7,459 nt of DNA from Gammaproteobacteria bacterium (GCA_011322575.1 DRMK01000020.1:1-7459), one strand, 5' to 3'. Positions 1 through 5,946 are shown, counted from the stretch's first letter. A program made the numbers and translations. The notes: generated by a model not told the origin, from the letters alone.

Positions 1-261
1 ATCCATATCCAATTCCGTGGCATATCCCAGCAACAAACGCTTGAGGATTTTGTTTTCTTTTTTCAGCGCGGGGAGGCGCGAAACCTTGTACGCAATCTCC
101 TGCCATTCATGCTGCGGATAGAGCCAAAGGCAACGCTCATGAGGATTGATCGTGACCACAACGCCAGAACCATCAGACGCACCCAGGGCTTCCCGGCACT
201 TGACCGGTATGGCCAGCCGCCCTTTGGCATCCAGATTCAGCGTATTGAAGCCCTGAAACAC
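1..261 (-). CDS. mraZ: Transcriptional regulator MraZ, N-terminal part (runs off left edge)
   Basis: MraZ is an AbrB-fold DNA-binding protein that forms ring-shaped oligomers and represses its own operon, the division and cell wall (dcw) cluster. The 87 visible residues read from a GTG start at 261-259 as (M)FQGFNTLNLDAKGRLAIP, the typical first MraZ repeat with the DAKGR signature at about residues 11-15. Later come the LYPQHEW segment and LKRLLLGYATELDMD, which leads into the second DAKGR-type half that lies beyond position 1. The family is about 150 residues long, so slightly over half is present. The GTG start is chosen because it gives the expected N-terminus and has a G-rich Shine-Dalgarno (266-270) four bases upstream. 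The next gene off the edge is expected to be rsmH. Identity is secure from motif order and from the neighbouring rnpB and rsmI. Confidence 0.95.
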   Translation of the reverse strand, partial: MFQGFNTLNLDAKGRLAIPVKCREALGASDGSGVVVTINPHERCLWLYPQHEWQEIAYKVSRLPALKKENKILKRLLLGYATELDMD

Positions 262-265
262 AATT

Positions 266-290
266 CCCCCTTTTTCCCCACTTTTTCCCA
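266..290 (-). promoter_or_regulatory. MraZ-binding repeats (mraZ box) overlapping the mraZ ribosome binding site
   Basis: On the minus strand, three G-rich pentamers lie at exact 10-base intervals: TGGGA (290-286), TGGGG (280-276) and GGGGG (270-266), separated by five-base A-rich spacers. Known MraZ operators consist of TGGGN direct repeats with five-base spacers upstream of mraZ, so this is the expected autoregulatory site. The third copy lacks the leading T. It also forms the Shine-Dalgarno of mraZ, ending four bases before the GTG codon, so bound MraZ should also cover the translation start region. Repeats and spacing are seen directly; binding is inferred. Confidence 0.8.
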
Positions 291-418
291 CCTGAGTTTC
301 GATAATAGGAGCAAATCCCCACTGGGTCAAGGACAAAACCAGAAAAAAAACCTGCAATCTCAAGAGCTTACAAGACAAACAAAGAAACGGATATAGCTTA
401 ACAAACAATGAAATGGGC

Positions 419-449
419 ACTATAGTTAAAGTGCTTTATTAGGTATCAA
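419..449 (-). promoter_or_regulatory. Possible mraZ/dcw promoter (weak)
   Basis: On the minus strand a TTGATA hexamer (449-444) is followed by an A/T-rich stretch with CTATAGTG; the best -10-like hexamer, TATAGT, is at 424-419. The spacer is 19 bases, longer than ideal, so this is only a candidate. It would give a transcript with a leader of roughly 150 bases before the mraZ start and would place the MraZ repeats well inside the transcribed region. Confidence 0.25.
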
Positions 450-534
450 AGGGTTTTCCCGAATATGCAGCAGTGAGCACTGCATCAAGTTAAGGATGCG
501 CCGAAAAACCGGCTTTTGATGATCTCCACAAAGC

Positions 535-569
535 GAAAAAAGGGTTTTCTGCTTCGCGCAGATGAAAAA
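535..569 (-). terminator. Possible rnpB transcription terminator region
   Basis: Reading on the minus strand beyond the mature rnpB 3' end, there is a T6 run (570-565), then a short hairpin TCTGC-gcgaa-GCAGA (563-549), then a second T-rich run at about 541-536. The stem is only five base pairs and is separated from the second T run by several bases, so this is a weak intrinsic terminator. The P1 helix of the RNA followed directly by T6 could itself act as a terminator or as a processing boundary. Confidence 0.35.
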
Positions 570-570
570 A

Positions 571-951
571 CGGGGAGGAAGACAGCCTGTAAGCCGGGTT
601 CTGTGTATTACGATGCAAATCGCAATCGATAGCCATTCATCTGGGACGCCCGTCACCGGACGCCTCGTGCAACCTACCCGGAAGCCCCTGCGGGCCGCAG
701 GTCATGACAAGCATGTGCTTCCCTATTTGGTCTTGCTCCAGGCGGGGTTTACCCTGCCACTGCCGTTACCGGCAGCGCGGTGCGCTCTTACCGCACCTTT
801 TCACCCTTACCCGCGATACGGCAGGCGGTTTGTTTTCTGTGGCACTTTCCGTAGGCTTGCGCCTCCCAGGCGTTACCTGGCGCCTTGCCCTGTGGAGCCC
901 GGACTTTCCTCCCTGCCCTCGCGGGCACAGCGACTGTCTGGCCGACTCTCC
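571..951 (-). ncRNA. rnpB: RNase P RNA (catalytic RNA component, bacterial type A)
   Basis: RNase P RNA is the ribozyme that cuts the 5' leader from precursor tRNAs, together with the small protein RnpA. On the minus strand the near-universal core GAGGAAAGTCCGGGCTCC lies at 911-894. The P12-type hairpin GGTGCGGTAAGAGCGCACC follows near 797-779, and the GGGTAAACCCC segment near 755-745 is the loop that pairs with the tRNA 3' CCA. The 3' conserved region ACAGAACCCGGCTTA is at 604-590. The 5' end (GGGAGAGTCGGCC) can pair imperfectly with the 3' end (GGCTGTCTTCCTC) to form helix P1. Length is about 380 nt, close to the 377 nt of E. coli. Both ends are set from the promoter and P1, with a few bases of uncertainty. 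No protein gene fits here; open frames across it are chance. Confidence 0.97.
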
Positions 952-957
952 CTGCAT

Positions 958-987
958 ATTATAGCGCAGATATCAGGAGCGGCGTTC
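958..987 (-). promoter_or_regulatory. rnpB promoter
   Basis: A perfect TATAAT hexamer on the minus strand at 963-958 is followed seven bases later by a G at 951, the likely transcription start of rnpB. The -35 region would fall at about 981-987 (AACGCC or GAACGC) and matches the consensus poorly. It lies inside the last codons of rsmI, whose TGA is at 975-973. The -10 box is clear; the -35 is not. Confidence 0.7.
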
Positions 988-1839
988 CGGGGCGACGATA
1001 TGTTCATAGAGCAGGTTTTTCCTCTCCCCGGTGATTTTGGCCGCCAGCTCCGCCGCCTGCCGGGAAGGCAGCTCTGCCGCCAGAATCTGCGCTACCCTTT
1101 TGGCATGGGCGTCGAGCCCCGCACCGGCCGGACGCTTCGCGGCGCCTGCAACCAGCAGCACGAACTCGCCCCTGCTCCGGTTTGAGTCCTGCTCCATCCA
1201 GCGGCAAAGATTCTCCAGGGCGTCGCCGTGGATTGTTTCAAAGCTCTTGGTCAGCTCCCTGGTTATTACCGCTGGCCGCCCGGCGCCGAACACCTCGCTC
1301 ATCTGCCGCAGGGTGGCGCCGATACGGCGGGGGGATTCGTAGAAAACAAGCGTTCGCTCCTCGTCCCGCAGCGCCTCCAGACGGCTGCGGCGAGCTCCGT
1401 CACGGGGCGGCAGAAATCCCTCGAAGCAGAAGCGATTGGTGGGCAGCCCGGAGACCGAGAGAGCGGCCAGAAAGGCGCTCGGACCCGGGACCGGCACCAC
1501 CCCCAACCCCTGCTCGCGCGCTTCCCTTACCAACAGGTAGCCGGGATCGCTGATCAGCGGCGTCCCGGCGTCGGAGATCAGGGCGATGGAATCACCCCGC
1601 TTCAGCCTGCCGATCAATCGTTCCAGCTGCGCCCGCTCGTTGTGCTCATGCAGCGCCATACAGGGGGTGCCGATGCCGTAACGCTGCAGCAGCCTGGCGC
1701 TGTGGCGGGTGTCCTCCGCCGCTATCAGCTGCACCGCGCCCAGCACCTCGACCGCCCGGTAGGTGATGTCCGCCAGGTTGCCGATGGGGGTGGCGACCAC
1801 GTAGAGGGTTCCCGGGTTGGGGATGGTCTCGGATGGCAT
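973..1839 (-). CDS. rsmI: 16S rRNA (cytidine-1402 2'-O)-methyltransferase RsmI
   Basis: RsmI (formerly YraL) uses S-adenosylmethionine to methylate the 2'-OH of C1402 in the decoding centre of 16S rRNA. RsmH, usually encoded just after mraZ, methylates N4 of the same base. The protein is 288 residues (E. coli 286) and belongs to the tetrapyrrole-methylase fold. Visible signatures are GTLYVVATPIGNLADITYRA (residues 10-29), EDTRHS (42-47), ISDAGTPLISDPGY (88-101) and VPGPSA (117-122), which together line the SAM pocket. SGLPTNRFCFEGFLP and FYESPRR are also family-typical. The ATG at 1839 gives the normal N-terminal length, but I see no good Shine-Dalgarno before it. The stop lies only about 20 bases from the rnpB transcription start. 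It is divergent from lpoA. Confidence 0.97.
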   Translation of the reverse strand: MPSETIPNPGTLYVVATPIGNLADITYRAVEVLGAVQLIAAEDTRHSARLLQRYGIGTPCMALHEHNERAQLERLIGRLKRGDSIALISDAGTPLISDPGYLLVREAREQGLGVVPVPGPSAFLAALSVSGLPTNRFCFEGFLPPRDGARRSRLEALRDEERTLVFYESPRRIGATLRQMSEVFGAGRPAVITRELTKSFETIHGDALENLCRWMEQDSNRSRGEFVLLVAGAAKRPAGAGLDAHAKRVAQILAAELPSRQAAELAAKITGERKNLLYEHIVAPERRS

Positions 1840-1901
1840 TATTGTTACAATGAAAAGATATGGTCGTTTGCACCATCAATCTAACATATCGCAGCCTAGT
1901 C
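1840..1901. promoter_or_regulatory. Divergent rsmI/lpoA intergenic region with an 11-bp palindrome
   Basis: This 62-base AT-rich spacer must hold both divergent promoters unless these lie inside the genes. A perfect palindrome, ATTGT-T-ACAAT, occupies 1841-1851 immediately before the rsmI start codon. Neither gene has a recognisable Shine-Dalgarno here. No convincing -35/-10 pair could be assigned on either strand. The palindrome could be an operator or chance. Confidence 0.45.
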
Positions 1902-3806
1902 ATGCCCAGATTCTTCACAGCCCTTATCGTCTGCCTCGTGGTACTCCTCCTGAGTTCCTGCGCTACGACGGCGCCGCCACAACCCACGTTCACGGATCCA
2001 ACCACCCCGGCCCGGACCACCGCAGAGCGGCAACGCTATCTGGCCATGGCGCGCGAGTACACCCGCCTGGCCACCAGGGCGGATGCTCCGCAGCGTCAGG
2101 ACTATCAGCTGCGCGCGGCCAATATCCTGGCCCTGGGCAACTTCACGCGCCACGCCCGGCAGATTCTCGGCTCCATGCCGCAGAACGCCCTGGATAGCTC
2201 GCAGCGCATACGCAAAAGGCTGCTGAGCGCCTATGTGGCGATCCTGGAGCAGAATCCCCGCGAGACGCTGCAACTGCTTGCCGCGCCGCTGCCCAGCGAC
2301 GCCCCGCAGGCCAGGAGGGCAGACTATCACCGCCTGCGCGCCACCGCCTACAGCATGATTGGAAAACATCTGCACGCCGCCCGCGAACGGGTGGCGCTGG
2401 AGCCGCTGCTTGCCAGGCGCAGCGCCATCGAAAACAATCGCAAGGCCATCTGGCAATCCCTGTCACGCACCGACGATCAATCCCTTGCCGCGGTGAAGAC
2501 CCTGCCGCCACCTCACCAGCTGAGCGGCTGGATCGAGCTGATGCGCATCTCCAGATCGGCCCGCCGTGGCGGGCAACAGATGCGTGAACAGCTGGCCCGG
2601 GGGCAGGAGAGCTTCCCCGGCCACCCCGCCGGCGGCACCATTCTTGCCGCCCTGTATGAGCAGAGCGAAAGGAGCCTCTCCCTGGATCCGGGCAACATTG
2701 CGCTGCTGCTGCCGCTGAGCGGGGATCTGAAACCTGCGGGCGAGGCGATACGCAACGGTTTCATAGCCGCCCACTACGCCGCGCGGGAGCAAGGCAACGG
2801 CGGGGAGAGGCGAATCCGCATCTACGATGCCGGTGGCGATACCATCCAGGAGATGTACCAGCGCGCGCTAGCGGACGGCTCCGGACTGGTGGTGGGCCCG
2901 CTGGACAAGAGAGAGCTGGCGCTGCTGGTGCAGTCCGGCATCACCATGGCGCCCACCCTGGCGCTGAACTACCTTGATCCGAATCTACTTCAGCTACCTG
3001 CTGATCTGTTCCAGCTCGGTCTTTCGCCGGAGGATGAGGCACGCCAGGCGGCCCGGCGCATCTGGGCGGATGGCTATAGCCAGGTGGGGATCCTCTACCC
3101 CGATACCCCGTGGGGACAGAGGGTGGCCAGCGCCTTTGCCTCGGAGTGGGAAAAGAGCGGCAGCAGGATCGTGGCCGCCCAGAGCTACGACCCTGAAGGG
3201 CAGGATTTCTCTACCCCCGTCGCCCGCCTGCTCAAGGCCGCGGAGAGCAACGCCGCCGTGGTGGCGGCTGCCAGGCGACCGGCCCGGCAACGGCACCAGA
3301 GCGACGGCAAGGAGGGCACCGTCGAGGACAAACCGATAGGTGTGGACGCCATATTCATGCCTGGCTTCCCCCGCCAGCTGCGTCAGCTACGTCCCCAGCT
3401 ACGTTTCCACGACGCCGGTGACGTCCCGGTGTACGCCACCTCCCACGCATATACCGGCAAGCCGAACCGGGCCATGGACAGCGATCTGAACGGCATCCGC
3501 TTCTGCGACATGCCCTGGATCCTGGATACCGGGAGCGGCAACAGGAAACTGCGCCGCACCATCAAGCAACAGTTCGCCATCGCTCCCGACTCCCAGCTCA
3601 ATCGTCTCTATGCCCTGGGGGTGGATGCCTACAACCTGATCGGGGCGCTGGCATCCCTGCAGAGCCAGTCGTACGAGCGTTTCGACGGCGAGACCGGCAC
3701 CCTGATGATGGATCAGAACGGCCGCCTGCACCGCCGGCTCTCCTGGGCCATCTTCGAGCGGGGAGTACCGCGCCTGCTGCCCGAGGCGGCCACACCCCAG
3801 GAATGA
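1902..3806 (+). CDS. lpoA: Outer-membrane lipoprotein LpoA, activator of penicillin-binding protein 1A
   Basis: LpoA (YraM/LppC) is anchored in the outer membrane and reaches through the peptidoglycan to stimulate the bifunctional synthase PBP1A. The chosen start at 1902 gives a lipoprotein signal, MPRFFTALIVCLVVLLLSSC, with lipobox LSSC and the modified cysteine at residue 20. Upstream in-frame codons from 1860 would add 14 residues ahead of the signal and are unlikely. Residues of about 40-260 are helical and TPR-like (LAMAREYTRLATRA, YQLRAANILALGNFTRHARQIL). From NIALLLPLSG (265-274) begins the periplasmic-binding-protein-like C-terminal domain, with VVGPLDKREL and DAIFMPGFPRQLRQLRPQL (from 482) typical of the family. 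The total is 634 residues. A charged stretch of about 24 residues just before 482 (RRPARQRHQSDGKEG...) looks like a loop insertion. No clear ribosome binding site is seen. Confidence 0.95.
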   Translation: MPRFFTALIVCLVVLLLSSCATTAPPQPTFTDPTTPARTTAERQRYLAMAREYTRLATRADAPQRQDYQLRAANILALGNFTRHARQILGSMPQNALDSSQRIRKRLLSAYVAILEQNPRETLQLLAAPLPSDAPQARRADYHRLRATAYSMIGKHLHAARERVALEPLLARRSAIENNRKAIWQSLSRTDDQSLAAVKTLPPPHQLSGWIELMRISRSARRGGQQMREQLARGQESFPGHPAGGTILAALYEQSERSLSLDPGNIALLLPLSGDLKPAGEAIRNGFIAAHYAAREQGNGGERRIRIYDAGGDTIQEMYQRALADGSGLVVGPLDKRELALLVQSGITMAPTLALNYLDPNLLQLPADLFQLGLSPEDEARQAARRIWADGYSQVGILYPDTPWGQRVASAFASEWEKSGSRIVAAQSYDPEGQDFSTPVARLLKAAESNAAVVAAARRPARQRHQSDGKEGTVEDKPIGVDAIFMPGFPRQLRQLRPQLRFHDAGDVPVYATSHAYTGKPNRAMDSDLNGIRFCDMPWILDTGSGNRKLRRTIKQQFAIAPDSQLNRLYALGVDAYNLIGALASLQSQSYERFDGETGTLMMDQNGRLHRRLSWAIFERGVPRLLPEAATPQE

Positions 3807-4162
3807 GCCCATCTTCCAGACAGCGGGGAGACCGGGCCGAACAGATGGCCTGTGACTATCTGCTGGCCCAGGGCCTGGAGCTGTACGAGAGAAACTACCG
3901 CTGCCGCTGCGGGGAGATCGATCTGATCATGGGGGACGGCGCCAGCCTGGCGTTCATCGAAGTCCGCTACCGCTCTTCCAGCCGCTTCGGCTCCGCGGCC
4001 GAGACGGTGCAACGTCGCAAACAGGCGAGAATCGCCGCCGCCGCGGCCCGCTACCTGCAGTCCAACCCGAAACTTGCGCGCCGGCCGGCACGCTTTGACG
4101 TGGTGCTCCTGCAGCCACCCGCAACCATAGAGTGGATCAAGGATGCCTTCCGCATCGGCTGA
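3803..4162 (+). CDS. yraN: YraN / UPF0102 family nuclease-fold protein
   Basis: A 119-residue member of UPF0102, a family with a restriction-endonuclease or Holliday-resolvase-like fold and no firmly established role. Family signatures are G9 and E13 in the first helix (RGDRAEQMACDYLLAQG), NYRCRCGEIDLI (31-42), FIEVRYR (51-57) and SAAETVQRRKQARI. E13, E38, D40 and E53 are the acidic positions expected around a nuclease-type site; the usual K/R after the last one is R55. The start ATG overlaps the lpoA stop as ATGA, so translation is probably coupled to lpoA, the same pairing seen in Enterobacteria and Pseudomonas. Its 3' end overlaps the next gene by 20 bases. Confidence 0.95.
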   Translation: MSPSSRQRGDRAEQMACDYLLAQGLELYERNYRCRCGEIDLIMGDGASLAFIEVRYRSSSRFGSAAETVQRRKQARIAAAAARYLQSNPKLARRPARFDVVLLQPPATIEWIKDAFRIG

Positions 4163-5540
4163 CCGCCTCCCGGCACCGCTACTAGAGCAGCTCGGGAGAC
4201 TGCTTCCCGCGGATCGTCTGCTGCTGGAGCCGTCCGACACCTGGGTCTATGGCTACGACAACAGCCGGCGCCAGGTGGCCCCGGACGCGGTGGCGCTTCC
4301 GGTCACTCACCAGGAGGTGCTGGAGATTGTCCGGCTCTGCAACCGGTTCTCGGTTCCCCTGACCCCGCGCGGACGGGCCACCGGCACTCCGGGGGGGGCG
4401 GTTCCCGTCCGGGGCGGAGTGGTGCTCTCATGTGAGCGGATGAACCGCATCCTGCACACCGCCGCGCGGGATCGCTACATGGTGGTGGAGCCGGGCGTAC
4501 TCAACGCCACGCTGCAGGAGCGGGCCGCCCGGGAGGGCCTCTTCTGGGCTCCGGATCCCACCAGCAGCGCCTTCTGTACCGTGGGAGGCAACCTGGCCTA
4601 CAACTCAGCGGGGCCGCGCGCCGTCAAGTATGGCACCCCGCGGGAGAACGTTCTCGGCCTGCGGGCGGTCACCGGCGGGGGGGAGGAGATCCGTACCGGG
4701 GTACGCACCAGCAAGGGAGTCGTGGGGTATGATCTTACCCGCCTCCTGATAGGCTCCGAGGGAACCCTGGCCATCATTACCGAGGCCACCCTGAAGCTGC
4801 TGCCGCTGCCGCAGGCGCGGCGCACCCTGCGCGCCATCTACCGGGATATCCACCATGCCGCGGAGGCGGTCTCCCGCATAATGGCGCAGCCGGTCACCCC
4901 AGCGGCGCTGGAGTTCATAGACGCGGCGGCGCTGGAGATGATCCGTAACCACGGCGACACTGGGGTTCCTGGTGAGGCCGGGGCCTTGCTGATGATCGAG
5001 CTGGATGGCCTGCAGACCGCAATGGACGCGGCCAGTGAGCTGGTGGCCGGCGCGGCGCGCAACTCCGGCCTGCTGGAGCTGAAAAGCGCCGCCGGGGAGA
5101 AGGAGAGGAGCGCGCTGTGGGCCATGCGCCGGGCGCTCTCGCCGGCGCTGCGCAACGTCGCCCCGAAAAAGATCAATGAGGATGTGGTGGTGCCGGTATC
5201 GCGCATGGCGGAGCTGATCGGCGGCCTGGAACAGCTCTCCCGCGAATACAGGATAACCATCGTCAATTTTGGTCACGCGGGAAACGGCAACATCCATGTG
5301 AACCTGCTGATCGATCCGGACGACCGGGATCAGGTATCCCGCGCGCAACGCTGCCTGGAGAAGGTTTTTCTCCTGGTGCTGGAACTGGATGGAACCATCT
5401 CGGGAGAGCATGGCGTCGGAATCGAGAAACGGCAGTTCGTGGCGCGGGAGATCGACGCGGCGGCCCTTGAACTGATGAGGGGTATAAAGCGGCAGTTCGA
5501 CCCCGCCGGAATCCTGAATCCGGGCAAGACGATTCCCTGA
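4143..5540 (+). CDS. FAD-linked oxidase, GlcD / D-lactate dehydrogenase type
   Basis: A 465-residue flavoprotein of the PCMH-type FAD-binding (FAD_binding_4) plus FAD-oxidase_C family. Members oxidise 2-hydroxy acids such as glycolate or D-lactate. The FAD domain shows TPRGRATGTPGGAVP (74-88), VVEPGVLNATL, APDPTSS with TVGGNLAYNSAGPRAVKYGTPRENVLGL (Y163), and GYDLTRLLIGSEGTLAIITEATLKLLPLP. The C-terminal domain carries PKKINEDVVVP, FGHAGNGNIHVN (H378, H385) and SGEHGVGIEKR (E422, H423), the residues that place metal and substrate in the family, and ends FDPAGILNPGKTIP. It is shorter than E. coli GlcD (499). No GlcE or GlcF partner is visible, so the electron acceptor is unknown and glcD is not assigned. 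The start overlaps the yraN end by 20 bases, with GAGTGG about seven bases upstream as a weak ribosome binding site. Confidence 0.9.
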   Translation: MPSASADRLPAPLLEQLGRLLPADRLLLEPSDTWVYGYDNSRRQVAPDAVALPVTHQEVLEIVRLCNRFSVPLTPRGRATGTPGGAVPVRGGVVLSCERMNRILHTAARDRYMVVEPGVLNATLQERAAREGLFWAPDPTSSAFCTVGGNLAYNSAGPRAVKYGTPRENVLGLRAVTGGGEEIRTGVRTSKGVVGYDLTRLLIGSEGTLAIITEATLKLLPLPQARRTLRAIYRDIHHAAEAVSRIMAQPVTPAALEFIDAAALEMIRNHGDTGVPGEAGALLMIELDGLQTAMDAASELVAGAARNSGLLELKSAAGEKERSALWAMRRALSPALRNVAPKKINEDVVVPVSRMAELIGGLEQLSREYRITIVNFGHAGNGNIHVNLLIDPDDRDQVSRAQRCLEKVFLLVLELDGTISGEHGVGIEKRQFVAREIDAAALELMRGIKRQFDPAGILNPGKTIP

Positions 5541-5556
5541 TCTCCCTTTCCGGAAG

Positions 5557-5571
5557 GAACGCCGGGCGTTC
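5557..5571 (+). terminator. Short GC-rich hairpin after the FAD-linked oxidase
   Basis: GAACGCC-G-GGCGTTC is a perfect inverted repeat 17 bases after the TGA of the oxidase. No T tract follows, so it is not a classical intrinsic terminator; it may protect the mRNA 3' end or assist termination. Confidence 0.35.
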
Positions 5572-5606
5572 AGCAGCGTCCGGTGACTCTTTGCACCTTG
5601 CGTGTA

Positions 5607-5637
5607 TTCGGGGTTGGTAATCAGGGTCTTCCCCGAA
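5607..5637. repeat. 7-bp inverted repeat TTCGGGG/CCCCGAA next to the fold-back element
   Basis: TTCGGGG at 5607-5613 and CCCCGAA at 5631-5637 are perfectly complementary with a 17-base loop. The right half ends one base before the left arm of the fold-back element at 5639. It could be a transcription stop structure for the upstream operon or part of a larger element boundary. Confidence 0.45.
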
Positions 5638-5638
5638 A

Positions 5639-5878
5639 CGTGTGGGTAAAATGGTAAATCATCCTTGACAGGCGGAATGCACGCCAGAGGATGGTCGGCA
5701 GAAGGGGATTGGGGCCACTTTGGGATAGCCGGATCAGCTACAATTCCCGCTGGTGGTGAATATCCGCCAGTCCCCGGCCAGACTGCCCCAATCCCCTCCT
5801 GGTTACCGAGGATGTGGCGTGCATTCCGCCTGTCAAGGACGAAGCCGCTACGCGGTGATTTGCCATTTTACCCACACG
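5639..5878. mobile_element. 240-bp fold-back (MITE-like) element with long imperfect inverted arms
   Basis: Three blocks recur in inverted order on the two sides. The outer block is 5639-5660 versus 5857-5878 (22 bases, one mismatch), beginning CGTGTGGGTAAAATGG at each outer end. The middle block is 5662-5686 versus 5815-5839 (25 bases, perfect), including TTGACAGGCGGAATGCACGCC-type sequence. The inner block is 5703-5715 versus 5785-5797 (13 bases, perfect). The right arm carries 17 bases between the outer and middle blocks where the left arm has one. The centre (5716-5784) is unpaired apart from a hairpin CTGGTGG/CCGCCAG (5750-5756, 5764-5770). No protein is encoded. Size, terminal inverted arms and position between convergent genes fit a non-autonomous transposable element. 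No clear target duplication is visible, and the family is not recognised. It may equally be two inverted copies of a shorter repeat. Confidence 0.75.
5845..5855. repeat. Mini-hairpin CCGC-TAC-GCGG inside the arm-specific insertion
   Basis: A four-base-pair palindromic stem with a three-base loop lies in the 17-base segment (5840-5856) that exists only in the right arm of the fold-back element. It may be an inserted piece in one arm or a deletion in the other. Confidence 0.4.
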
Positions 5879-5904
5879 ATTTGGAGAAGACCCGGCAGCT
5901 ACAG

Positions 5905-5929
5905 AAAGTCGCAGCGGAGCAACCGCGAC
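5905..5929 (-). terminator. Possible terminator of sspA-sspB
   Basis: On the minus strand, 18 bases after the sspB stop, GTCGC (5929-5925) can pair with GCGAC (5912-5908), with an alternative inner GCGG/CCGC pairing, followed by TTTCTG. The stem is short and the T run is only three bases, so this is a weak candidate. Transcription may instead end in the fold-back element. Confidence 0.35.
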
Positions 5930-5946
5930 CGGAGAAAATATTCGGG

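Larger units (their letters stand above)
291..570. other. AT-rich intergenic region between rnpB and mraZ, no gene seen
   Basis: About 280 bases with visibly lower GC than the coding regions. It should contain the rnpB 3' processing or termination signals (near 535-570) and the promoter and long leader of mraZ. Open frames crossing it on either strand have no recognisable protein pattern and run into rnpB or mraZ. A small inverted repeat, GCCG-aaaaa-CGGC-like, lies around 501-514 but has no clear role. Confidence 0.6.

Noticed and set aside
426..656. Minus-strand open frame of 76 codons between rnpB and mraZ
   Set aside because: It begins inside rnpB and crosses its 3' end; no protein signature.
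562..1185. Plus-strand open frame of 207 codons
   Set aside because: It covers rnpB on the opposite strand and the end of rsmI. The conserved RNA explains the sequence.
1228..1884. Plus-strand open frame of 218 codons antisense to rsmI
   Set aside because: A shadow of rsmI codon use; no recognisable motifs.
1860..1901. Upstream in-frame start for lpoA
   Set aside because: It would place 14 extra residues before a perfect lipoprotein signal peptide, and has no ribosome binding site either.
4605..5411. Minus-strand open frame of 268 codons antisense to the FAD-linked oxidase
   Set aside because: Composition is that of a GC-rich shadow frame rich in Arg, Gln and Gly; the plus-strand protein has full family motifs.
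5541..5946. CRISPR array or tRNA/att site in the gap
   Set aside because: The repeats are inverted, not regularly spaced direct repeats, and no cloverleaf or tRNA-like sequence is visible.
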